A stretch of 8,462 nt of DNA from CAYIEP01 sp964362515 (GCA_964362515.1 CAYIEP010000023.1:1-8462); one strand, 5' to 3'; positions 1 through 4,997 are shown, numbered from the stretch's first letter. Numbers and translations are program-made. Notes: generated by a model not told the origin, from the letters alone.

Positions 1-35
1 TGCCTGCCAAAATCCCCGCCAAAAAATAAGGAAGC

Positions 36-104
36 ACGCGAAGCGAATTTTGCGAAATACTTTCCCCCCCCAACCCCCAGCATTTCGCAAAATTTCGCTC
101 GCGT
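36..104. repeat. Long imperfect inverted repeat (hairpin A)
   Basis: The left arm 36-60 pairs with the right arm 80-104. I count about 24 Watson-Crick pairs, interrupted by two single-base bulges (A41 and T95) and one mismatch near the loop (A59/C81). The loop, 61-79, is C-rich with runs of C and no G. There is no T tract after the 3' arm, so it does not look like a simple intrinsic terminator. It is the first of three consecutive fold-back structures. Confidence 0.7.
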
Positions 105-112
105 TCCGCATT

Positions 113-158
113 TCTGCACTCCGCCTCCTTGCCCCCAAACATTGTGGCGGAGTGCAGA
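113..158. repeat. Perfect 13-bp inverted repeat (hairpin B)
   Basis: Arm 113-125 (TCTGCACTCCGCC) is the exact reverse complement of 146-158 (GGCGGAGTGCAGA), with a 20-nt loop. There is no T tract after it. It abuts the next structure, sharing only base A158. Confidence 0.8.
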
Positions 159-232
159 GCGTTCTCCCGCACTTCTGCTTTAGCAGAAGCACCACGCTTC
201 GCGTGGTGGCGCTTTAGCGCGCGGGGAACGCT
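158..232. repeat. Cloverleaf-like four-way junction (structure C)
   Basis: An outer stem pairs 158-170 with 221-232 (12 pairs, T165 bulged). Three hairpins inside it are packed end to end. The first is 172-178/183-189 with loop TTTA. The second is 190-197/201-208 with loop TTC. The third is 209-212/217-220 with loop TTTA. Only A171 is left unpaired at the junction. The first and third hairpins share the core GCTTTAGC. It is not a tRNA: it has no T-loop sequence, the loops are 3-4 nt, and there is no 7-nt anticodon loop. It could be a small structured RNA or a palindromic interspersed (REP or MITE-like) DNA element. The strand of any transcript cannot be told. Confidence 0.65.
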
Positions 233-245
233 ATGATGCTTTGTT

Positions 246-273
246 TTGAAAATAGGTTCTGATTTGGTAGAAT
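246..273 (+). promoter_or_regulatory. Candidate promoter for the 311 gene cassette
   Basis: A -35-like TTGAAA (246-251) and a -10-like TAGAAT (268-273) are separated by 16 nt. This predicts a start of transcription near 280 and a leader of about 30 nt before the ATG at 311. It would drive the three small genes and possibly rplU. The match is to the general sigma-70 consensus only. Confidence 0.4.
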
Positions 274-310
274 AAATGCACCGTAAAGATACCAAACAGG
301 TTTTTATAAA

Positions 311-793
311 ATGAACAATTGGTTAGAGAAAAAATCAACGGTTATGACCAACTGGATAGGCACGCCCGGCTCTCTTGTTGTTCATACATTATTATTTGTG
401 GCAGCGTTCTCTCTCCAATTATTGGACGTGCCTTTTGACGCTATACTTTTAATTCTTACGACAATTGTTTCTCTCGAGGCTATATATCTCGCCATATTCA
501 TCCAGATGACGGTTAACCGACAAGCCAAACAAATTGAAGAAGTCGGCGAAGATATTGAAGACATCCAGGAAGAAGTTAAGGATTTGGGCGAAGACGTGGA
601 AGATATTTCAGAAGACGTTGAAGACATATCCGAAGACATCGACAAGATTCAGGAAGAAGACAAGGATGTTATGGGAGACGAAAATGTCCAGAAAACATTA
701 ACTACAATAGAAGGCAGTCTCCAGAAAATAGCCGAAGAAATGGAAGTTATAAAATCTAGATTCAATAACCATGGCGATAACTTATTTAAATAA
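311..793 (+). CDS. DUF1003-like membrane protein with acidic heptad-repeat tail
   Basis: Function is unknown. The 160-residue product has two hydrophobic segments, roughly residues 20-38 and 43-67. The stretch around residues 53-71 (SLEAIYLAIFIQMTVNRQ) resembles the signature of DUF1003 membrane proteins, which have no firmly assigned role. Residues 71-118 form a very acidic probable coiled coil built on five heptads (80-114) with hydrophobic residues at the third and sixth positions. A second short helical segment (about 126-149) follows. The protein is probably anchored in the cytoplasmic membrane with the coiled coil on one side, perhaps oligomeric. The start has only a weak CAGG upstream (297-300). 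The stop overlaps the next start by one base (TAATG), so it is likely co-translated with the next gene. The family assignment is from recalled motif similarity. Confidence 0.75.
   Translation: MNNWLEKKSTVMTNWIGTPGSLVVHTLLFVAAFSLQLLDVPFDAILLILTTIVSLEAIYLAIFIQMTVNRQAKQIEEVGEDIEDIQEEVKDLGEDVEDISEDVEDISEDIDKIQEEDKDVMGDENVQKTLTTIEGSLQKIAEEMEVIKSRFNNHGDNLFK
548..652 (+). repeat. Five tandem 21-nt (heptad) units within the coding region
   Basis: Codons 80-114 of the 311-793 gene consist of five consecutive seven-residue units beginning with Glu. Two adjacent units (residues 94-100 and 101-107) are identical at the protein level (EDVEDIS) but differ in DNA at third codon positions. The array appears to have arisen by tandem duplication and then been kept by selection for the heptad pattern. 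Confidence 0.8.
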
Positions 794-1203
794 TGAATAA
801 AATAGGCTTTTTGTTTTATGGAAAAATTCTAAAATTTATATTATTATCCGGATATCCCATGATTAATTACAACATTATAAAAAATAAAAATCTTCTGACG
901 GTTTTTTCTTTGAGTTTTTTTATTGTTGTTTTGTCGGGAGTGTTATTGACCCTGAAATTAAGCGGTTTGGAATCGCCGATTATAATTCACTTTGATTATT
1001 ACAAAAATATAGATTTTTTAGGCGATAAAATAGACGCTTTCGGCATAATTATTTCCGCTTTTGCCATAATATTAATCAATCTGTTATTGGCGGAATTTTT
1101 ATATTACCGCGACAGATTTTTGTCTTATCTTTTCGGATTTTTCAGCCTGGGATTTTCCATCTTGATTTTAATAGCGGTGTCGGTTATTATCAATATCAAT
1201 TGA
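793..1203 (+). CDS. Small three-helix membrane protein of unknown function
   Basis: I do not recognise a named family. The 136-residue product is strongly hydrophobic, with probable transmembrane helices at about residues 34-55, 80-102 and 109-133. The loop between the first two (about 61-77, PIIIHFDYYKNIDFLGD) is polar and aromatic and looks the most constrained, followed by a basic YYRDR turn (104-108). The start at 793 overlaps the upstream stop by one base, which suggests coupling. An alternative ATG at 859 (residue 23) would remove an irregular hydrophobic N-terminus and leave a more compact protein; I consider it at least as likely to be the real start. No Shine-Dalgarno is visible at either. 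The stop (TGA, 1201-1203) lies 1 nt before the next start. Confidence 0.7.
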   Translation: MNKIGFLFYGKILKFILLSGYPMINYNIIKNKNLLTVFSLSFFIVVLSGVLLTLKLSGLESPIIIHFDYYKNIDFLGDKIDAFGIIISAFAIILINLLLAEFLYYRDRFLSYLFGFFSLGFSILILIAVSVIININ

Positions 1204-1204
1204 T

Positions 1205-1498
1205 ATGGTTAAAAAAATTAAAAATATTTCAAGCGAAACCCGTCAATTCGGAGTTGTTTTAGAAAACATCGATTCTAAGCTTGATTTGGTCGTTGAAGGA
1301 GTGGAGACTATAAATAAAAAAGTTGATAGGCATTACGAAGAATTTCAAGGATTTCGCAAAGAGGCTGATTATAAATTTGAAGCAGTTTTAGATGGACTAC
1401 ACTTAATTCGCAATGAATTAAAAGAGAAAGTTGGGCGAGACGAATTTTTGTCTTTAGAAAAACGGGTAATAAGATTGGAAAAATCCGCTCATAATTAA
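1205..1498 (+). CDS. Small soluble coiled-coil protein of unknown function
   Basis: The 97-residue product has no signal peptide or membrane segment and is charged throughout. Leucine, isoleucine and valine spaced 3-4 residues apart across residues 15-48 and 63-93 suggest two amphipathic helices forming a coiled coil. The C-terminal segment (about 79-93, DEFLSLEKRVIRLEK) has a clear heptad pattern. Small proteins of this general look are frequent and uncharacterised in CPR genomes (recollection, not a search). It starts 1 nt after the preceding stop and ends 4 nt before rplU, so the three unknown genes and rplU probably share a transcript. A structural or scaffolding partner for the membrane proteins upstream is possible but is only inferred. 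Confidence 0.7.
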   Translation: MVKKIKNISSETRQFGVVLENIDSKLDLVVEGVETINKKVDRHYEEFQGFRKEADYKFEAVLDGLHLIRNELKEKVGRDEFLSLEKRVIRLEKSAHN

Positions 1499-1502
1499 AA
1501 AT

Positions 1503-1817
1503 ATGGAATTCGCGATAATTCAAACCGGCGGCAAGCAATACAAGGTTTCCGTCGGCGACAAAATAAAAATAGAAAAAATAAACGTCAAAGAAGGCGCTCG
1601 TTTTATTTTTGACAAAGTTCTTTTGGTTTCCAAAGATGACAGCGCGGAAATAGGAGCGCCCTATGTGAAGGACGCCGGTGTTGAGGGAGAAATTTTAAAA
1701 CAAGCCAGAGATAAAAAGAAAATAGTTTTTAGATATCATTCGAAAACCCGATATAGAAAAAAGAAAGGGCACAGACAGCATTATACGGAAGTAAAAATTA
1801 CTAAAATTAGCCACTAG
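1503..1817 (+). CDS. rplU: 50S ribosomal protein L21 (bL21)
   Basis: bL21 binds 23S rRNA in the large ribosomal subunit. The 104-residue length is normal for the family. The N-terminus (FAIIQTGGKQYKVSVGD, residues 3-19) is the classic L21 signature, and the C-terminal part has the conserved basic segment around residues 78-93 (YHSKTRYRKKKGHRQ) that contacts rRNA. The start is fixed by the universal N-terminal motif, yet the upstream bases are AT-rich with no Shine-Dalgarno. In most bacteria rplU is followed by rpmA (L27); here the next gene is recR on the opposite strand, so that linkage is broken. No strong private promoter is visible, and transcription may come from the three-gene cassette upstream. 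Confidence 0.97.
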   Translation: MEFAIIQTGGKQYKVSVGDKIKIEKINVKEGARFIFDKVLLVSKDDSAEIGAPYVKDAGVEGEILKQARDKKKIVFRYHSKTRYRKKKGHRQHYTEVKITKISH

Positions 1818-1826
1818 CCACTAATT
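1805..1826. terminator. Weak hairpin between convergent rplU and recR
   Basis: AATTAG (1805-1810) pairs with CTAATT (1821-1826) around a 10-nt loop that contains the rplU stop. It is AT-rich and short and has no T tract, so it is a poor intrinsic terminator. It is listed because the two convergent genes are only 10 nt apart and nothing better is visible. The same spot has a direct repeat of TAGCCAC (1808-1814 and 1815-1821). Confidence 0.2.
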
Positions 1827-1827
1827 A

Positions 1828-2427
1828 TTAGATTCTCCTTTCCAGCGCTTGCCCCAAAGTTTCTTCATCAGCGAATTCTATTTCTCCTCCGGTGGGAATT
1901 CCTCTGCCAAGACGGCTTATTTTTTTAGCGGAACTTTCCATTTCTCTGGTGATTACCGAGGAATTTAAGTCGCCATAGGTTGTCGGATTTATGGCGATAA
2001 TTATTTCTTCAAGCCCGTCGGAAAATTCTTTTTTTGCCCAGCTTTTTAAGTGATTGAGCCTTAATTTCTGAAAACTTTCCAGAACTCCGGTTTTTTTTAT
2101 TTCTCCCAAGACAAGATATCTTCCCTTGAATTTTTTAGTTCTTTCTATTGATATTAAGTCGGTTTCTTTTTCCACTATCATAATCGTATTTTTCTGGCGA
2201 TTTTGGTCTTTACAGATATTGCAAAGATTTTCTTTATTGGAGTGGATAAAAAAACAAACAGAGCAGATTTTTAAAAATTTCAGGTCGGAAACGGCTTTAA
2301 CGGTCTCTTCTATTTTGGATTTCCCGCCGTTTATAAGCCTAAAAGCCAGTCTTATTGCCTGACGGGTGCCGATAGACGGCAAAGAAGAGAAAACCTCCAC
2401 AAATTTTTTGATTGAGTCCGGCAACAT
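1828..2427 (-). CDS. recR: Recombination mediator protein RecR
   Basis: RecR acts with RecO (and RecF where present) to load RecA at single-strand gaps. The 199-residue product has the family order. A helix-hairpin-helix at about residues 16-31 (LPSIGTRQAIRLAFRL) comes first, followed by a four-cysteine zinc finger (C55, C58, C69, C72). A Toprim domain starts near residue 81, with E86 and the NPTTYGD segment at 147-153. The C-terminal GIPTGGEIEFADEETL (176-191) is also present. An oddity is that the loop usually reading like SPLDGIGP after the GRYLVLG strand is replaced by a charged sequence at about 109-120. No Shine-Dalgarno precedes the ATG. A TATAAT box lies only 7 nt upstream of the start, which suggests a leaderless message. 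The gene is divergent from the FtsB/DivIC-like gene. Confidence 0.95.
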   Translation of the reverse strand: MLPDSIKKFVEVFSSLPSIGTRQAIRLAFRLINGGKSKIEETVKAVSDLKFLKICSVCFFIHSNKENLCNICKDQNRQKNTIMIVEKETDLISIERTKKFKGRYLVLGEIKKTGVLESFQKLRLNHLKSWAKKEFSDGLEEIIIAINPTTYGDLNSSVITREMESSAKKISRLGRGIPTGGEIEFADEETLGQALERRI

Positions 2428-2429
2428 TG

Positions 2430-2458
2430 TTGGAATTATAGCAGAACTTTGTTAAAAT
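2430..2458 (+). promoter_or_regulatory. Promoter of the ftsB-like/adk/map operon
   Basis: TTGGAA (2430-2435) and TAAAAT (2453-2458) are 17 nt apart, predicting a start near 2465 and a leader of about 22 nt to the ATG at 2487. The -35 overlaps the minus-strand -10 of recR, and the -10 shares one base with the recR -35. RNA polymerase therefore probably cannot occupy both promoters at once. Confidence 0.5.
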
Positions 2459-2463
2459 GAAAA
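2435..2463 (-). promoter_or_regulatory. recR promoter, predicted to give a leaderless transcript
   Basis: Read on the minus strand, a perfect TATAAT sits at 2440-2435 and a TTTTCA at 2463-2458, with a 17-nt spacer. The last base of the -10 is 7 nt before the A of the recR ATG (2427), so transcription should begin at or within a base or two of the start codon. Its elements overlap those of the opposing promoter. Confidence 0.55.
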
Positions 2464-2486
2464 AGTGTTCCCCGTAGAAAATTATT

Positions 2487-2747
2487 ATGAAATTTTTGAT
2501 CGCGGCCGTATTGTTGATAATTTTAATCGCTTTTTCTTTTCAGGCCTACATTCTTGTAGCGGAAAGAAACGTGCTTAAAGAAAAAGTGGGGGATTTGAAT
2601 TTCAAGATTGAGAACCTAAATAAAGAAAACGAAAATTTAAAATCAGATATAGAATATTTTTCCCGTCCGGAAAATCTTGAAAAAGAATTAAGGGCAAGAT
2701 TTAATTACAGGAAACAGGACGAAAAAATGATGATAATCGTTCCATAA
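2487..2747 (+). CDS. FtsB/DivIC-like septum formation initiator protein
   Basis: This 86-residue protein has the architecture of FtsB/DivIC, small bitopic proteins that join FtsL and FtsQ/DivIB in the division complex. It has a very short cytoplasmic N-terminus and one transmembrane helix at about residues 3-24. A coiled coil follows at about 25-58 (ERNVLKEKVGDLNFKIENL and on), then a conserved-type C-terminal motif (residues 63-86, with ARFNYRKQDEKMMIIVP at the end) resembling the usual 'A-R-x-x-x-Y-x-x-x-x-E-x-x-x-x-x-P' ending. The protein would act outside the cytoplasmic membrane at midcell. It heads a compact run with adk 3 nt downstream. No Shine-Dalgarno is visible. FtsB and DivIC cannot be told apart at this length, so no symbol is given. 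Confidence 0.8.
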   Translation: MKFLIAAVLLIILIAFSFQAYILVAERNVLKEKVGDLNFKIENLNKENENLKSDIEYFSRPENLEKELRARFNYRKQDEKMMIIVP

Positions 2748-2750
2748 ATT

Positions 2751-3437
2751 ATGAGAGCAATTATAATAATGGGGCCTCCCGGAGCGGGCAAAGGAACCCA
2801 AGCAAATCTTATTTCAAAAAAACTTAATTACTTTCATTTAGACACAGGCGCTTATTTTGAAGAGCTTCTTTACGACCCTTCTTTTAAAAATAACAAAGAG
2901 ATTCAAAAAGAAAGAAAAATTTTTGAGTTCGGCGGCCTGCTTACGCCGTCGTGGGTTTTAAAAACCGTCAAAGAAAAAATAAAAAATATTGCCAAGGCGA
3001 AAATAGGAATTATTTTAAGCGGGTCGCTAAGAACAATTTATGAAACTTTCGGAGATAAATTAAATAAAGGATTATTGGAGGAAATAGACGATAATTACGG
3101 CAGAAAAAATATTTTCATATTTGAATTGCGCGTTTTTCCGAAAGATTCCATAAAAAGAAACAGCAATAGAGTTATTTGCTCAAGTTGCGGATTGCCGCTC
3201 ATGAAAACAAAAAAGTTCAGATTCAAAATAGGGGATGAGTGCCCGTTTTGCGGGGGAAGATTAAAGGGAAGAACTCTTGATAACGTTAAAACAATTAAAA
3301 ACAGATTAAAAGAATATAGTTTAAGAACCGAGCCGATAATCGCCGCGATGAAGAAAAAAAACTATAAAGTTGTTAAAATAGACGGCAGACCAAAACCATT
3401 TACGGTTAACAAAAAGATTCTTTCTTATATTTTATGA
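2751..3437 (+). CDS. adk: Adenylate kinase (NMP kinase) with zinc-type LID and unusual NMP site
   Basis: Adenylate kinase interconverts ATP + AMP and 2 ADP in the cytoplasm. The 228-residue product has the P-loop GPPGAGKGTQ (residues 8-17) and a LID with four cysteines (C143, C146, C164, C167) typical of zinc-binding adenylate kinases. R140, R174 and R185 lie in the expected phosphate-binding contexts, and the C-terminal KKKNYKVVKIDG matches the family. The NMP-binding side is altered. Against the usual TGDMLR motif it reads TGAYFE (32-37), and against DGFPRTxxQ it reads SGSLRTIYE (90-98), keeping only R94. The AMP specificity is therefore less certain than the fold. The stop overlaps the map start by 4 nt (ATGA), and adk-map is a common bacterial pair. 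Confidence 0.88.
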   Translation: MRAIIIMGPPGAGKGTQANLISKKLNYFHLDTGAYFEELLYDPSFKNNKEIQKERKIFEFGGLLTPSWVLKTVKEKIKNIAKAKIGIILSGSLRTIYETFGDKLNKGLLEEIDDNYGRKNIFIFELRVFPKDSIKRNSNRVICSSCGLPLMKTKKFRFKIGDECPFCGGRLKGRTLDNVKTIKNRLKEYSLRTEPIIAAMKKKNYKVVKIDGRPKPFTVNKKILSYIL

Positions 3438-4192
3438 TTCGCATATATTCCGCTTCAGAGATTGAAAAAATAAGAGCTTCCGGAAAAATTCTTTCTAAAA
3501 TATTAAAATCTTTGAAAAAAGAAATAAAAATCGGCGTGGAACTCAATTATCTGGACGAGCTGGCTTATAAAATGACAAAAGGAAATGGAGCCGAGCCGGC
3601 TTTTTTAGGCTATCGGCCCGGCGGCGCGAAATACGCTTACGGCGCCAGTATTTGCGCTTCGGTTAATAACGTAATAGTTCACGGATTGCCGTCCAGCTAC
3701 AGAATCAAATCAGGAGACGTTTTAAAAATAGATTTTGGAGTAAAATATAAAGGTTTTTATTCCGACTCGGCGTTTACGATTATTGTCGGAAAAAGCAATA
3801 AGGAATCAAAAAATCTTGTTCTAGCCACAAAAAAATCTTTGGAAGAAGGGATAAAACAAGCAAAACCCGGAAATCGTTTGGGGGACATAGGCTGGGCGAT
3901 AGAAAGAATCGCCAAAAAATACGGATTAAAAGTTGTTAAAGGATTGACCGGGCATGGCGTAGGACTTAATCTTCATGAAGAACCGAATGTTTATAATTTC
4001 GGAGAAAAAGGAAGGGGGCCTAAATTAAAGCCCGGAATGGTTTTGGCGATAGAGCCGATGTTCGCGATAGGCACCGAAGAAATAATACAAAAGCCCGATG
4101 AAAGCTGGGCAACAATTGACGGCAGTTTATCCGCTCATTTTGAGCATACGGTAGTAATAACGGAAAAAGGAAATATGGTTGTTACTAAATAA
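3434..4192 (+). CDS. map: Type I methionine aminopeptidase
   Basis: This enzyme removes the initiator methionine from nascent proteins when the second residue is small. The 252-residue length matches short bacterial type Ia enzymes with no N-terminal extension. All five metal ligands are present: D100 (KIDFG), D111 (SDSAFT), H174 (GHGVG), E207 (IEPM) and E237 (HFEHTV). The substrate-side histidines H83 and H181 are also present. These line up with D97, D108, H171, E204, E235, H79 and H178 of the E. coli enzyme. The ATG overlaps the adk stop (ATGA), fixing the start and implying translational coupling. In many bacteria secY-adk-map sits in the ribosomal protein cluster; here the pair follows a division gene instead. 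The peptide-deformylase partner is not in the window. Confidence 0.97.
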   Translation: MIRIYSASEIEKIRASGKILSKILKSLKKEIKIGVELNYLDELAYKMTKGNGAEPAFLGYRPGGAKYAYGASICASVNNVIVHGLPSSYRIKSGDVLKIDFGVKYKGFYSDSAFTIIVGKSNKESKNLVLATKKSLEEGIKQAKPGNRLGDIGWAIERIAKKYGLKVVKGLTGHGVGLNLHEEPNVYNFGEKGRGPKLKPGMVLAIEPMFAIGTEEIIQKPDESWATIDGSLSAHFEHTVVITEKGNMVVTK

Positions 4193-4204
4193 ATAATTCA
4201 TGTA

Positions 4205-4233
4205 TTGACTGCGCCGTAATTAATCATTAAAAT
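4205..4233 (+). promoter_or_regulatory. Strong sigma-70-type promoter for the glycosyltransferase gene
   Basis: TTGACT (4205-4210) and TAAAAT (4228-4233) have the ideal 17-nt spacing. This predicts a start near 4240 and a very short leader of about 12 nt, with no Shine-Dalgarno before the ATG at 4252. The same TAAAAT -10 is used in the promoter at 2453-2458. Confidence 0.65.
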
Positions 4234-4251
4234 TGCTCAATACTAAATTAA

Positions 4252-4989
4252 ATGAAACCATATCTTTCCGTAATAATACCGGCTTATAACGAGGCTAAAA
4301 GACTGCCCATTACGCTGATAGACATAGATAGTAATCTTTCTAAAAGCGATTATTCTTATGAAATAATAGTCGTTAATGACGGTTCAAAAGACGCGACTTC
4401 AGAGGTGGCGGAAAGATTTTCTCATTTAATAAAAAATTTAAGAGTCATTAATAATAAAGAGAATCACGGCAAAGGATGGGTTGTCGGGCAGGGGATGCTT
4501 GAAGCGCGCGGGGAGATAAGACTTTTTACCGATGCCGATAATTCAACCTCAATAGACCAGTTCAGCAAAATGGTTCCTTACTTCAAAGAAGGCTATGAAG
4601 TTGTTATCGCCTCAAGAGACATAAAGGGGGCGAAACTTGTTCCGCCTCAACCGTGGTATAAAGTATTAGTCGGCAATATGGGAAATTTAATAATCCAAAT
4701 TTTTTTATTGCCCGGAATATGGGACACGCAATGCGGTTTTAAGGCTTTTACCGAAGAGTCGGCCAAAAATATTTTTTCGAAATTGAAAATAAATAAATGG
4801 GGATTTGACGTGGAAGCTTTGGCATTGGCAAAAAAAATAGGATATAAGATAAAAGAAATTCCGGTTACTTGGGTCAATGACCCATTTTCTCACGTAAAAG
4901 CCCTGGCTTATTTACAGGTTTTACTCGAAGTGATTAAAATTAAGTGGTGGTTGATAACCGACAAGTATAAATTGACCGCTAATCGCTAG
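4252..4989 (+). CDS. Family 2 glycosyltransferase, dolichyl-phosphate glucose synthase-like
   Basis: A GT-A fold inverting glycosyltransferase of 245 residues. Visible motifs are the nucleotide-binding start SVIIPAYNEAKRLP (6-19) and VVNDGSKDAT (40-49), then NHGKGWVVGQGMLEARG (71-87) and the metal-binding DAD in FTDADNSTS (92-100). The acceptor-side DTQCGFKAF (158-166) and WGFDVEALALAKKIGYKIKE (183-202) complete the set. This set is characteristic of the ALG5/dolichyl-phosphate beta-glucosyltransferase-like branch of GT2, which in bacteria would transfer a sugar from a nucleotide donor to a polyprenyl phosphate. There are no clear C-terminal transmembrane helices, so it probably acts at the inner face of the membrane. 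The real sugar and acceptor are unknown. It has its own promoter, and its stop codon lies inside a palindrome. Confidence 0.92.
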   Translation: MKPYLSVIIPAYNEAKRLPITLIDIDSNLSKSDYSYEIIVVNDGSKDATSEVAERFSHLIKNLRVINNKENHGKGWVVGQGMLEARGEIRLFTDADNSTSIDQFSKMVPYFKEGYEVVIASRDIKGAKLVPPQPWYKVLVGNMGNLIIQIFLLPGIWDTQCGFKAFTEESAKNIFSKLKINKWGFDVEALALAKKIGYKIKEIPVTWVNDPFSHVKALAYLQVLLEVIKIKWWLITDKYKLTANR

Positions 4990-4997
4990 CGGTTAGC
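4978..4997. repeat. 20-bp near-perfect palindrome spanning the glycosyltransferase stop
   Basis: GCTAATCG (4978-4985) pairs with CGGTTAGC (4990-4997) around loop CTAG, with one T/G position that would be a G-U wobble in RNA. The DNA palindrome is centred on CGCTAGCG. The TAG stop (4987-4989) lies in the loop. It is followed by AACCATAATC rather than a T tract, so it is not a textbook terminator. It could act as an operator, an mRNA 3'-end stabiliser or a weak terminator before greA. Confidence 0.55.

Larger units (their letters stand above)
1..310. other. Non-coding left-edge region containing a structured block
   Basis: No convincing gene is visible here. Frame 1 stays open from the left edge to a TAG at 181-183, but the implied peptide is low-complexity (proline-rich) and lies across inverted repeats, so I do not call it a gene end. 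Positions 36-232 are GC-richer than the rest of the window and are almost entirely made of inverted repeats, listed separately. Positions 233-310 return to AT-rich sequence and hold a candidate promoter for the gene at 311. Confidence 0.7.

Noticed and set aside
1..183. Open frame 1 from the left edge as the 3' end of a truncated gene
   Set aside because: The peptide is proline/cysteine-rich and low-complexity and coincides with inverted repeats. It lacks any recognisable domain.
158..232. Cloverleaf as a tRNA
   Set aside because: There is no T-loop GTTCRA, no 7-nt anticodon loop and no D-loop; the hairpin loops are only 3-4 nt.
36..232. CRISPR array
   Set aside because: The repeats are inverted and nested, not regularly spaced identical direct repeats, and no cas gene is nearby.
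382..645. Minus-strand serine-rich open frame opposite the heptad array
   Set aside because: It is the reverse-strand shadow of the acidic heptads; its Ser/Thr-rich composition is the complement of GAA/GAC codons.
793..1203. UGA recoding (Gracilibacteria/SR1 code)
   Set aside because: TGA ends the 793-1203 gene and adk at sensible positions, and no conserved protein contains an internal TGA, so the standard code fits.
311..1498. Toxin-antitoxin or phage-defence module
   Set aside because: No nuclease, kinase, pore-toxin or antitoxin DNA-binding motif is visible; the only support would be small size and tight spacing.
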